A DNA stretch of 12,236 nt from Chitinophagales bacterium (GTDB taxonomy: Bacteria > Bacteroidota > Bacteroidia > Chitinophagales > Saprospiraceae). The notes below the pieces were generated by a model. The model saw only the letters and a program-made list of their open reading frames with translations, ran no database searches and had not been told where the DNA came from. Below, piece after piece: positions 1-6,591 of the stretch. The first letter of the stretch is position 1. Each line of letters opens with the position of its first letter. The position numbers were made by a program, and so were the translations under genes. Location: the NCBI GenBank assembly GCA_013298445.1, contig JAAFHQ010000081.1, positions 1-12,236 of the forward strand, given 5' to 3'.

Positions 1-23
1 GCCCTTGTATAAGGCGCACCATC

Positions 24-46
24 CATTTCCATGGAACATGGAAATG
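24..46. repeat. Perfect inverted repeat CATTTCCATG-GAA-CATGGAAATG
   Basis: Two perfect 10-bp arms (24-33 and 37-46) are separated by 3 nt. The site lies in the short non-coding stretch at the left edge, downstream of the reverse-strand START gene. It could be a hairpin at the 3' end of a transcript or a dyad operator for a gene beyond the edge. The sequence alone does not decide. Confidence 0.55.
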
Positions 47-57
47 ACAAATATACG

Positions 58-87
58 GTAGGGGCAACCACATAGGGTTGCCCCTAC
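58..87. repeat. REP-like palindrome, single copy
   Basis: A 12-bp perfect stem GTAGGGGCAACC / GGTTGCCCCTAC (58-69 and 76-87) has a 6-nt loop. The same palindrome core occurs twice more at 804-875, on the other side of the START gene, so this is a dispersed repeat rather than a one-off hairpin. It ends one base before the stop codon of the START gene (89-91, reverse). No T-tract follows on the gene's strand, so it does not look like a classical intrinsic terminator. Confidence 0.8.
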
Positions 88-88
88 G

Positions 89-733
89 TTATTCTTTCAA
101 AAAACTCACCGTAGCATTTTCGTATTTCGCCAATTGCTGCTTTAAGCCGACGATACTTTTTACCGGGCCGTCATCCGCAGCCAGGTTGATCAACCATTTG
201 GGAATGTTGCCTGCCGGGTCAGATTTGAGTTGGTATTCGAGGCGGATCATGCCATTCGCCAGGGGAGTGTATGTCCATTTGGTTTCCAGCGTTTTGATGC
301 GTACAATCCCGTCCTTCTCAGGAACCATTTGAAATGCCGACTTGCTGGTTGAAATTACTTGTTTGGTATGGGGGTCTTGTCGCATCACATAATGTACAAT
401 CATATCCCGGTCAGAAAAAGGTAAGGGGAAATCCGTACGCATGTACAAATAACCTTCGGTTTGACTGACTTCTTTGACCAGGTAAGACTCCTTGAGGCGA
501 TAGGCCCAGTTTTTGAGATTGGGGATATCGGTGGCTAAGGCAACAACTGCTTTCAAACTGGCCTTTACTTCAGTACGCAGTTTTAGTTCCAAAATTCCAG
601 TGGTGCTGTCTTTGCGGGTATAGACTTGTACCCCATTGTGGTCGTGGCGAAACTTCCAGGGGTTGTTTTGGGCATTTAAGCAGTTGAAGGTCAGGCTGGT
701 GGTCAACCAGAGTAACATGGTCAGGCATTTCAT
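89..733 (-). CDS. Secreted START-domain lipid-binding protein
   Basis: A 214-residue protein with an N-terminal signal peptide: a hydrophobic stretch at about residues 4-17 and probable cleavage after the Ala of LNAQ, near residue 21. The rest, about residues 24-205, resembles a single START/SRPBCC domain. Landmarks are VYTR near residue 37, PFSDRD at 105-110 and DPAGNIPKWLIN at 172-183. START domains form a hydrophobic pocket for a sterol, phospholipid or similar ligand, and the export signal suggests this one works in the periplasm or envelope. The start is the ATG at 731-733. An in-frame TTG three codons upstream (740-742) is possible but adds nothing. There is no lipobox. The gene lies alone between palindromic repeats, so no operon partner hints at the ligand. 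The START family call is fairly sure; the ligand is unknown. Confidence 0.85.
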   Translation of the reverse strand: MKCLTMLLWLTTSLTFNCLNAQNNPWKFRHDHNGVQVYTRKDSTTGILELKLRTEVKASLKAVVALATDIPNLKNWAYRLKESYLVKEVSQTEGYLYMRTDFPLPFSDRDMIVHYVMRQDPHTKQVISTSKSAFQMVPEKDGIVRIKTLETKWTYTPLANGMIRLEYQLKSDPAGNIPKWLINLAADDGPVKSIVGLKQQLAKYENATVSFLKE

Positions 734-803
734 TGTGGGCAATTTTAACAGTCGTTCGCCTGAGTAAACGATTTAATTAAAGGGATTGTTTTGTGGGGGG
801 CAA

Positions 804-875
804 CGTAGGGGCAACCCTCGCGGTTGCCCCTGTATATGATTCGATGATCGGGCAACCGCAAGGGTTGCCCCTACG
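804..875. repeat. REPIN-like doublet: two inverted REP palindromes
   Basis: Two 26-bp units (804-829 and 850-875) are inverted copies of each other, 25 of 26 positions matching, separated by a 20-nt spacer. Each unit is itself a palindrome: GGGGCAACC/GGTTGCCCC in the left one and GGGCAACC/GGTTGCCC in the right one. Just left of the doublet, GGGGCAAC at 797-804 looks like a truncated further copy. The right unit stops one base before the stop codon of the peptide-transporter gene (877-879). Nested inverted palindromes are the architecture of REPINs, non-autonomous elements moved by RAYT transposases. No RAYT gene is in this window. Confidence 0.75.
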
Positions 876-876
876 G

Positions 877-2361
877 CTATTTCACATTGCCCATCCATTT
901 TTTCAAAATCGGGCTAAACAATAAGAATAAGCCCCCTGTAACCACTCCAAAAATGACCACCGACATAAACAATGATGGCATTTGGCTCGGATTATTAACG
1001 TCTACTCCGCCAGCAAACAAGCCGGCAACCAGGTTGCCCAGGGCTGTTCCTACAAACCAGATGCCCATCAATTGCCCAGTGTAACGTTTCGGCGACAACT
1101 TAGTCGTAGCGCTCAAACCTACCGGACTCAAGGTCAATTCTCCAATGGAATGCAAAAAGTAAGTAAACCAGAGCCAACCCATTCCTGCTTTGGTACCTGC
1201 TGCTGCGATCTGTGCGGCATAGTACATCACCACAAAACCAAGCCCCATCAAAATCAAGCCAATACCAAACTTGATCGGGGTATTGGGATTGAGGTTGCGG
1301 GCTGCCAATTTCACCCAGATCCAACCTACAATAGGCGCAAACAGAATAATGACCAGCGCATTGACACTTTGCAACATGCCCGCCGGCATTTCCCAACCGC
1401 CAATCATTCGGTCTGTAAAATCCCGAGCAAAAAGGTTGAGGGAAGAGCCCGCCTGTTCAAAACCAGCCCAGAACAAAACCGACCCAACAAATAAAAAGAA
1501 GATAACCAGCACTCGTTTTTTTTCCACGGCATTCAGACCACCTGCCACAATGATGTACAGTAGGTAAAAGAAGGTAACCACAGCAATGATGATCCCGACA
1601 CCCTGGGCTATGCCTACAAAAGTGCTCAAGTCAATGACTTGGAAGTAGTTCAACAGGAACAACAGGAGGGCCAGTAAGGCGGTAAAAACCAATGCCAACA
1701 CGCGACTACTTTTGCCTGCAATTGCACCAGCTTCGGCTTCTTCCCGCAGTTTGGTTTTGATTCCCAAATCGTGCAAATTCCCTTGGGTGAGTTTGTATTG
1801 GAGCAAGCCAAAAAACATCCCGATCGCCGCTACACCAAAGCCCATGTGCCAGTTGTAATCGGCCAGCAAGGGTACGATGATTTGCCCCAGGAAGGAACCC
1901 AGGTTGATGCCCATATAAAACACAGAAAATCCCTGATCTCTTTTCACACCTCCTTCCGGGTACAAATCGCCAACCATGGTACTGATGTTGGGCTTCAACA
2001 TGCCCGTCCCCATGGCGACAAAGGCCAAACCGATCACAAAAATGGGCACATTGCCCGGAATGGCTAAAATGAGGTGGCCAATCATGATGAATATCCCTCC
2101 GTACCAAACCGCCTTGCGTTGGCCTAAAATGTTATCCGCCAACCAGCCACCCGGCAGCGACAACAAATACACCGATGCAGTGTATAAACCGTAGATGGCT
2201 CCTGCACTTTGGGGGTCAATACCCAATCCTTTCTCCGCTACAGTCGCGGTCATAAACAAAATCAAGATCGCCCGCATCCCGTAATAGGAAAAGCGCTCCC
2301 ACATTTCGGTAAAAAATAGCGTGGACAAGCCCGCAGGGTGCCCAAAAAATCCCTTGTTCAT
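877..2361 (-). CDS. POT/PTR2-family proton-coupled oligopeptide transporter
   Basis: A 494-residue polytopic inner-membrane protein of the major facilitator superfamily, with the usual length and many hydrophobic segments of a bacterial di/tripeptide:H+ symporter. Family signatures are clear. The ExxERFxYYG motif on helix 1 (E19, E22, R23) couples proton and peptide. GGWLADNILGQRK at 71-83 is the loop 2-3 motif. KPNISTMVGDLY spans 123-134. FYMGINLGSFLG at 148-159 is the PTR2 signature. FWAGFEQAGSSLNLFA lies in the second half. The role is uptake of short peptides as carbon and nitrogen source. The start is an ATG at 2359-2361; no in-frame alternative looks better. The gene stands alone, divergent from the Omp28-like gene. 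Exact substrate range cannot be read from the sequence. Confidence 0.96.
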   Translation of the reverse strand: MNKGFFGHPAGLSTLFFTEMWERFSYYGMRAILILFMTATVAEKGLGIDPQSAGAIYGLYTASVYLLSLPGGWLADNILGQRKAVWYGGIFIMIGHLILAIPGNVPIFVIGLAFVAMGTGMLKPNISTMVGDLYPEGGVKRDQGFSVFYMGINLGSFLGQIIVPLLADYNWHMGFGVAAIGMFFGLLQYKLTQGNLHDLGIKTKLREEAEAGAIAGKSSRVLALVFTALLALLLFLLNYFQVIDLSTFVGIAQGVGIIIAVVTFFYLLYIIVAGGLNAVEKKRVLVIFFLFVGSVLFWAGFEQAGSSLNLFARDFTDRMIGGWEMPAGMLQSVNALVIILFAPIVGWIWVKLAARNLNPNTPIKFGIGLILMGLGFVVMYYAAQIAAAGTKAGMGWLWFTYFLHSIGELTLSPVGLSATTKLSPKRYTGQLMGIWFVGTALGNLVAGLFAGGVDVNNPSQMPSLFMSVVIFGVVTGGLFLLFSPILKKWMGNVK

Positions 2362-2528
2362 ACTTAAGCCGTCGTTTCGTCAGTAAATTTTTTGCATAAT
2401 TAAGCAGCACCAGAGGGTGTACTCGCTGCTCAAGATAGGGATATTCGGAAATTTTGGAGAAGAAATGCAGTAAACCGGGTGGATTTGTCGGATTTCGAGT
2501 ACAAAACCCAGATAGCATTGAATGAATA

Positions 2529-2550
2529 AATTTAGATCCGGTTCTAAATT
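2529..2550. promoter_or_regulatory. Perfect 8-bp dyad, possible operator
   Basis: AATTTAGA (2529-2536) and TCTAAATT (2543-2550) are exact inverted repeats around a 6-nt spacer, with half-site centres 14 bp apart. The dyad is midway in the divergent region, about 170 bp upstream of the transporter start and 230 bp upstream of the Omp28-like start. It could bind a dimeric regulator, but no regulator is identified. Confidence 0.35.
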
Positions 2551-2633
2551 CCCTTTCCGTCCACACCAAGACATTTTTACCAAAAGCCCGCACTGCCCAC
2601 TAGCATTTCCGCGATAAAACCCTCAATTTCGCC

Positions 2634-2765
2634 TTTAACTATGACGCAAAAAATTACTTCCCGATTTTTTTAGAGGCTTTTGAATAGGAAGCTCACTTGA
2701 AATGAAGCGTTCTACTTCCTATTCAAAACCCAAAATCGGGAAGCTAATTTTTCTGCGTTGTTAAA
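2634..2765. repeat. MITE-like long imperfect inverted repeat
   Basis: The left arm (2634-2691) and right arm (2715-2765) are inverted copies about 50-58 bp long with small indels. Matching blocks in order from the outside are TTTAAC, ACGCA, AAAAATTA, CTTCCCGATTTT (12 of 12) and TTTTGAATAGGAAG (14 of 14). The loop is 23 nt. The outer end is 12 nt upstream of the Omp28-like ATG, so a transcript starting upstream would carry a very stable leader hairpin. The size and TTTAAC...GTTAAA termini suggest a miniature inverted-repeat element. The flanks CAATTTC and CAATTCC are only a poor candidate for a target duplication. Confidence 0.7.
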
Positions 2766-2777
2766 CAATTCCAAACC

Positions 2778-3599
2778 ATGCGCAGCCTCATTCTCTCTTT
2801 TTTCCTTGCCTTTTCGCTTTTTACTTGTCAAGAAATTCCCCCAGTGATTACGCCCCTGGAGCCAGGTGGCCCCAATGTGAACGTCAAACGACGGGTGCTG
2901 ATCGAAGAATTTACGGGCGTGCGCTGCGTCAATTGCCCGGCGGGCACCGTGGAGGTGCTCAATTTGCGGGAATTGTATAAAGACCAGGTGATTTCTGTGG
3001 GGGTACATGCGGGTTCATTTGCACCGCCCTATCCCGATAGCAAGTACGACTTCCGTACCGCTGAGGGCGATGGCATCATCAACCTCCTGGGCAAACCACT
3101 GGGTTACCCTTCCGCAGTGGTGAACCGCAAATTGTACGATGGAGAATTTGACTTACAATTGGGGCGCTCGCAATGGGCTGGATATATTGCCCAGGAACTG
3201 GCTGCTGCGCCCATAGTAGATCTGAAGTTGAGCAAAACCTACAATGCAACGACCCGAGTCCTACGAGTCACCATCGATACCGAGGTGCTCCAAACCCTGC
3301 CCCAGGACGATATCCGCCTCAGCGTGATGCTCGCCGAAGACCAGATCGTGGATGTGCAACTCACCCCTGATGGTAAAAAAAGTGATTACAGCCACCGCCA
3401 CAACTTGCGCGATATGCTCACTGCTTTTGACGGCGACACGATTGGTGGAGAATTAAAGAGCAGCAAAAAAAGCTCCCGCAGCTATACCTTTACCTTGCCC
3501 GCAAGCTGGGTGGACAGCCAGTGCAGCATCATCGCTTTTGCTCATTTGGGCGGTGGGAAGTTGGATGTGTTGCAGGTGATTGAGGGGAAAATCCTTTGA
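2778..3599 (+). CDS. Omp28-related outer-membrane lipoprotein, thioredoxin-like
   Basis: A 273-residue lipoprotein. The signal peptide ends in a lipobox-like LFTC with the lipidated cysteine at C17, followed by Gln, so outer-membrane sorting is likely. After a Pro-rich linker comes a thioredoxin-like fold. IEEFTGVRCVNCP places a CxxC at C50/C53, and GYPSAVVNR (110-117) supplies the expected cis-proline P111. The C-terminal half (about 140-273) is a beta-rich region ending AFAHLGGGKLDVLQV, as in Omp28-type proteins (named after the Porphyromonas gingivalis 28-kDa protein). In that family the role is poorly defined. The CxxC suggests thiol-disulfide chemistry at the envelope, but this is inference. 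A long inverted repeat lies in its leader, and its stop codon is followed after one base by a 37-bp-arm hairpin shared with the convergent regulator gene. Confidence 0.85.
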   Translation: MRSLILSFFLAFSLFTCQEIPPVITPLEPGGPNVNVKRRVLIEEFTGVRCVNCPAGTVEVLNLRELYKDQVISVGVHAGSFAPPYPDSKYDFRTAEGDGIINLLGKPLGYPSAVVNRKLYDGEFDLQLGRSQWAGYIAQELAAAPIVDLKLSKTYNATTRVLRVTIDTEVLQTLPQDDIRLSVMLAEDQIVDVQLTPDGKKSDYSHRHNLRDMLTAFDGDTIGGELKSSKKSSRSYTFTLPASWVDSQCSIIAFAHLGGGKLDVLQVIEGKIL

Positions 3600-3600
3600 T

Positions 3601-3705
3601 AATGACGAATGGTTCGAATGACGAATGACGAATTTGGTACACTGAGTCTAAGGTTCAGAGGCAGCGCGCCAAATTCGTCATTCGTCATTCGAAATATTCG
3701 TCATT
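3601..3705. repeat. Long hairpin between convergent genes, arms of 7-nt units
   Basis: The left arm (3601-3637) and right arm (3669-3705) are 37-bp inverted copies with two mismatches, around a 31-nt loop. Each arm is made of tandem AATGACG (complement CGTCATT) heptamers, interrupted once by AATGGTTCG. The structure fills the whole gap: it begins one base after the Omp28-like stop (3597-3599) and ends one base before the regulator stop (3707-3709). There is no T-run on either strand, so it could act by stem strength alone, as a shared 3'-end stabiliser, or be a mobile repeat. Confidence 0.8.
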
Positions 3706-3706
3706 C

Positions 3707-4756
3707 CTAAGCGGGCATATTCATCAATTTCTTCCTATCCCGAATCGTAATCATCCCATCGGTGATATCGATGTAGCCATCCTGTTTGAATTCGGTGAGC
3801 ATACGGATTACACTTTCTTTGGCGGTGCCCACGATACGGGCCAGGTCATCGCGCAAGACGTTGATTTCGTCGCGGCCTTCTTTTTCAGCGAGTAACAATA
3901 CAGCGTCGGCTACCCGTTTGCGCACGGAGTTGTAGGCCAATTGCAAGAGTTGTTCCTCTTTTTCGGCGATGTTGTTGGCCAACATTTTGATCAATTGGGA
4001 AGAAACATCGCGGTTGGCGTGGAGCAAGGCGGTGAAGTCTTCTTTGGGAATGATGCTCACTTCGGCGTCTTCCAGCGCTGCTGCTGAGTCATCGTAAGTG
4101 CTGTCTTTGATCAGGTTGACGTACCCAATGAAATCGCCCTCAGTGAAAATATCAATGATGTATTCCTTGCCACTTTCGTTGGTTTTAAATACTTTGACCT
4201 TGCCACTTTTGACAAAATAGAGGTAGCGTGGATAATCCCCTTCCTCATAAACCAGATCCCGCTTTTTGTAATGCTTGATCTTGCGGTTATCCGATAGTTT
4301 TTTGAGTTCTTCGTAACCTTTAGCTGCATTGATGAAAGCAGTAATGCCTTGCTCAGTGCGATCGAACTGTTTGCGCAGGTGTTCACTTTTTTTCAGACGG
4401 GTTTCGATTACGGCCAGCAATTCATCCTTAAAAAATGGCTTGGTAATGTAGTCGTCCGCGCCCAGGTTCATACCCCGACGGAAATCAACCCTTTCCGTTT
4501 TGGCCGTCAAAAACACAAAAGGAATTGCGGCAGTTTCGGGGCGTTTGCCCAGAATATTGAGTACACCAAAGCCATCCAGCTTGGGCATCATTACATCACA
4601 AAGAATCAGGTCTGGTTTGACCCTTTGGGCTGCATCTACACCCACAGTGCCGTCTTCGGCCAGATGCACCTCATACCCGGAGAGCTCCAGGATTTCCTCC
4701 AGGTTTTCGCGTACTTCCTGGTTGTCTTCAATGACCAGAATTTTTTGCTTATTCAT
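3707..4756 (-). CDS. Response regulator: receiver fused to CRP/FNR-type regulator
   Basis: A 349-residue fusion. Residues 4-122 form a CheY-like receiver with D11, phospho-acceptor D54, T84 and K106 in place. A charged linker at about 123-155 leads to a cyclic-nucleotide-binding-type beta-barrel (about 160-262) and a C-terminal Crp-type winged helix (about 270-345). The recognition helix region TAKESVIRML keeps E314 and R318, equivalent to CRP E181 and R185, which contact GA-type half-sites. The only cysteine is C53 in the receiver, so it cannot carry an FNR iron-sulfur cluster; input should come from phosphorylation. The gene follows the sensor kinase by 12 bp in the same direction, so they are a cognate pair in one operon. 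Functionally it combines the roles of FixJ (receiver) and FixK (CRP/FNR output) in one polypeptide. Its targets are inferred only from the dyads nearby. Confidence 0.92.
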   Translation of the reverse strand: MNKQKILVIEDNQEVRENLEEILELSGYEVHLAEDGTVGVDAAQRVKPDLILCDVMMPKLDGFGVLNILGKRPETAAIPFVFLTAKTERVDFRRGMNLGADDYITKPFFKDELLAVIETRLKKSEHLRKQFDRTEQGITAFINAAKGYEELKKLSDNRKIKHYKKRDLVYEEGDYPRYLYFVKSGKVKVFKTNESGKEYIIDIFTEGDFIGYVNLIKDSTYDDSAAALEDAEVSIIPKEDFTALLHANRDVSSQLIKMLANNIAEKEEQLLQLAYNSVRKRVADAVLLLAEKEGRDEINVLRDDLARIVGTAKESVIRMLTEFKQDGYIDITDGMITIRDRKKLMNMPA

Positions 4757-4768
4757 CGTTGTGGTGTT

Positions 4769-6052
4769 TTATGAAGGTAAGGGAATGTGAACGTGGAAGG
4801 TGGTGCCTTCGCCCAAGGTACTTTCAAAATGGATACGTCCGCTCATCAATTCCACATAACGTTTGACAATATTTAACCCCAAGCCTGTCCCCGGAATGTT
4901 TTCGGCGTTGTGGGCCCGAAAAAAACGGGTGAACAAATGTTGCTGTTCTTCCTCTGGAATACCAATGCCATGATCCTGAATGCTGACGTTCAATTCATTG
5001 TTTTCAATCGACACATAACAATCGATGGTTTTGCCCGGATCTGAATACTTAATGGCGTTGGAAAAGAGGTTGATGAATACATTTTTCAACATCTTTTTGT
5101 CCAGGGTTATCAAAGTATCCGCGCTCAATCCATGATGTTGGAGGTTTTGTCCGGGTTTCAGGATGGCTTGAACATCGTCCATCACCTCATCGCAAAACTC
5201 TTTCAGGTTGAATTCGACAGGAGTAATGGTAATTTTCCCCTCTTCGAGTTTGCTCAAAGACAAAAAATCATTCAGTATACTGATCAGGTTGTTGACCGCA
5301 GATTTGATACGGGTGGTATGCCGGAGTCTTTTGTCTTGTTGCTCTTCAGTGGTATACATCTCCAGCAAATCTGCTGAAGAAAGAATGGTACTTAATGGGG
5401 TACGAAACTCGTGGGAAGCCATTGATACGAACCTTGATTTAAGGGTGTTTAATTCCCGTTCTTTTTCAATGGCTTTGCGCAGTTCCTGCTCGTTTTTACG
5501 CAAAGTGGTTTCAGCTACTTTGCGTTCCTGAATTTCAAATTCCAGTTGGTTGTTGGTATTTAGCAATTTATTGATGGTGGTGGCCAGTTCTTCGGTCCGC
5601 CGATGCACTTCCTCTTCCAGGTGTTGATTGAGTTCTTTGATGCGTGCTTCGGCCGCTTTTTCAGCGCTTAAATCGTGCAAAATGCCCGTAAACACCATCC
5701 TTTCTGGCAGTTGAACTTCACTGATGCTGAGCCGGAGAGGAAAAGTGCTATGGTCTTTTCGCAGGCCCATCACTTCCCGGCCAATGCCGATGATTTTCCG
5801 CACCCCGGTTTGGACATAATTTTGGATATAAGTATCGTGGGCATCCCGGTGCGGGTTGGGCATGAGCATACGTATGTTCTGACCCACCAGTTCTTCTTCT
5901 GAATAAGCGAATAAACGTGCCGCGGCCTCATTTACCAATTCAATGATCCCGCTCTCGTCGATGATGATGATGCCATCGGTAGCTGTTTTGATGATGGCCT
6001 TCAAACGTAAGGCTGCTTCAGAATCGTGTTGATGTGCAATTATCCAGTCCAA
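4769..6052 (-). CDS. Soluble PAS histidine kinase with FixL-like haem pocket
   Basis: A 427-residue kinase with no membrane segment. An N-terminal PAS domain (about 14-128) is followed by a coiled coil (about 132-202), a HisKA domain with the H-box SHEFRTP (H214), and a HATPase with N-box N328/N332, DHGIGIP (360-366), FTRFFR (374-379) and GTGLGL (388-393). The PAS domain strongly resembles rhizobial FixL. By alignment from memory with Bradyrhizobium FixL, proximal haem ligand H200 matches H72, distal-pocket I215, R220, L236 and I238 match I87, R92, L108 and I110, and IIGIGREV matches closely. The propionate-contacting R206 is replaced by N78. It therefore probably binds haem and senses O2, with autophosphorylation passed to the adjacent regulator. 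The start is a TTG (6050-6052): no ATG or GTG exists between the upstream in-frame stop and the PAS domain. Confidence 0.9.
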   Translation of the reverse strand: MDWIIAHQHDSEAALRLKAIIKTATDGIIIIDESGIIELVNEAAARLFAYSEEELVGQNIRMLMPNPHRDAHDTYIQNYVQTGVRKIIGIGREVMGLRKDHSTFPLRLSISEVQLPERMVFTGILHDLSAEKAAEARIKELNQHLEEEVHRRTEELATTINKLLNTNNQLEFEIQERKVAETTLRKNEQELRKAIEKERELNTLKSRFVSMASHEFRTPLSTILSSADLLEMYTTEEQQDKRLRHTTRIKSAVNNLISILNDFLSLSKLEEGKITITPVEFNLKEFCDEVMDDVQAILKPGQNLQHHGLSADTLITLDKKMLKNVFINLFSNAIKYSDPGKTIDCYVSIENNELNVSIQDHGIGIPEEEQQHLFTRFFRAHNAENIPGTGLGLNIVKRYVELMSGRIHFESTLGEGTTFHVHIPLPS

Positions 6053-6101
6053 ACCAATGATAATTTTGTGCCGTGAAGGTAAGATAAGTATTCTTTCGGT
6101 A

Positions 6102-6140
6102 ATGACTTAATATGTCACTTAATCTGATGACAAAAGTCAT
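6102..6140. promoter_or_regulatory. Pair of TGAC/GTCA dyads in divergent promoter region
   Basis: ATGAC-aaaa-GTCAT at 6127-6140 is a perfect 5-4-5 palindrome, the geometry of CRP/FNR-family sites with a TGA core. Twenty-four bases to the left, ATGAC-ttaatat-GTCAC (6102-6118) repeats the half-sites with a longer spacer. Both lie between the divergent kinase gene and the thioredoxin-fold gene. They are candidate autoregulatory sites for the receiver-CRP protein. This is inference from position and symmetry only. Confidence 0.45.
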
Positions 6141-6190
6141 TCCCTGAAAAAGCTAGAAGTCTGATCTTGCAAGGGTAGAGTAATAGTGCT

Positions 6191-6505
6191 ATGGTAAGAA
6201 CAATATTTGAACGAAACGCGATGGAGAAATCAAGCAAGGCCCAAATCAAGCTGTTAGGGATAGGCTCGGCTAAAGACCGCGCTTTAAAGGCCAATCTCTT
6301 GGCAGCGTTGGGGGCTTTGGACTTGGAGGTAGAACTACTTGAAATTAGTAACGTGAATGAGATTCTCAGTTATGGCATTTCAGGCATTCCTGCACTTTTA
6401 TTGGACGATAAAATTATCTTCCAAAAAATAGTCCCTTCTGTAGAGGAGCTGTGTACCGTCTTGAATGAATTGCTGCACTACCGGGAAAGCCCTAAAGGCG
6501 TGTAA
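6191..6505 (+). CDS. Thioredoxin_3-like small protein lacking CxxC
   Basis: A 104-residue protein, about 94 if the internal ATG at 6221 is used (MEKSSKAQIKLLGIG). It resembles the thioredoxin_3 / redox-active disulfide protein 2 family, with a beta strand KLLGIG, a helix, VELLEIS, SYGISGIPALLLDD with the cis-proline P67, and PSVEELCTVLNEL. In that family the segment after the first strand is normally GxGCxxC. Here it reads GIGSAKDRAL, so both cysteines are gone (S26 and D29), leaving a single distant C88. It is therefore unlikely to do thiol exchange and may be a protein-interaction or ligand-binding module. It is divergent from the FixL-like kinase and 177 bp upstream of the CBS gene, which suggests a role in the same response. 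The fold call is moderate; the function is unknown. Confidence 0.75.
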   Translation: MVRTIFERNAMEKSSKAQIKLLGIGSAKDRALKANLLAALGALDLEVELLEISNVNEILSYGISGIPALLLDDKIIFQKIVPSVEELCTVLNELLHYRESPKGV

Positions 6506-6532
6506 TCACTAGCCTTTTTCAATCCATCTCAT

Positions 6533-6546
6533 TTGATAAATATCAC
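6533..6546. promoter_or_regulatory. FNR/FixK-type box upstream of CBS gene
   Basis: TTGAT-aaat-ATCAC matches the FNR/FixK consensus TTGAT-N4-ATCAA at 9 of 10 defined positions. It lies 137 bp upstream of the CBS-domain start. If TAATTTTG at 6592-6599 is the -7 element, the box is centred near -65, within the usual range for upstream activation. The presence of a CRP/FNR-type output domain encoded next door strengthens the reading. Which protein binds is inferred. Confidence 0.5.
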
Positions 6547-6559
6547 CACCGGGGTTTGA

Positions 6560-6590
6560 CACTGCTCAGTGCAAGCCTCGAAAAGGCTGT
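6560..6590. other. Two small dyads, possible weak hairpins
   Basis: CACTG-CT-CAGTG (6560-6571) is an exact dyad with too short a loop for RNA, and AGCCT-cgaaa-AGGCT (6575-6589) can form a 5-bp hairpin. They lie between the FNR-like box and the -7-like element, downstream of the thioredoxin-fold gene. They could be a weak terminator or a further operator; neither is strongly supported. Confidence 0.25.
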
Positions 6591-6591
6591 G

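Larger units (their letters stand above)
2362..2777. other. Divergent intergenic region with no supported gene
   Basis: This 416-bp gap lies between the starts of the peptide transporter (leftward) and the Omp28-like gene (rightward), so it should hold two promoters. Open frames within it show no recognisable protein. It contains a perfect 8-bp dyad (2529-2550), a weaker dyad AGCAGC/GCTGCT (2403-2408 and 2425-2430) in the transporter leader, and the long inverted repeat at 2634-2765. I see no full TAnnTTTG -7 element. TAATTTTT at 2745-2752 is close on the forward strand but has no -33 partner. Confidence 0.6.

Noticed and set aside
982..1494. Long forward open frame across the transporter gene
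   Set aside because: It is a shadow of the membrane protein on the reverse strand; composition and lack of motifs do not support a gene.
2216..2593. Reverse open frame overlapping the transporter start
   Set aside because: It overlaps the well-supported transporter N-terminus in another frame and encodes nothing recognisable.
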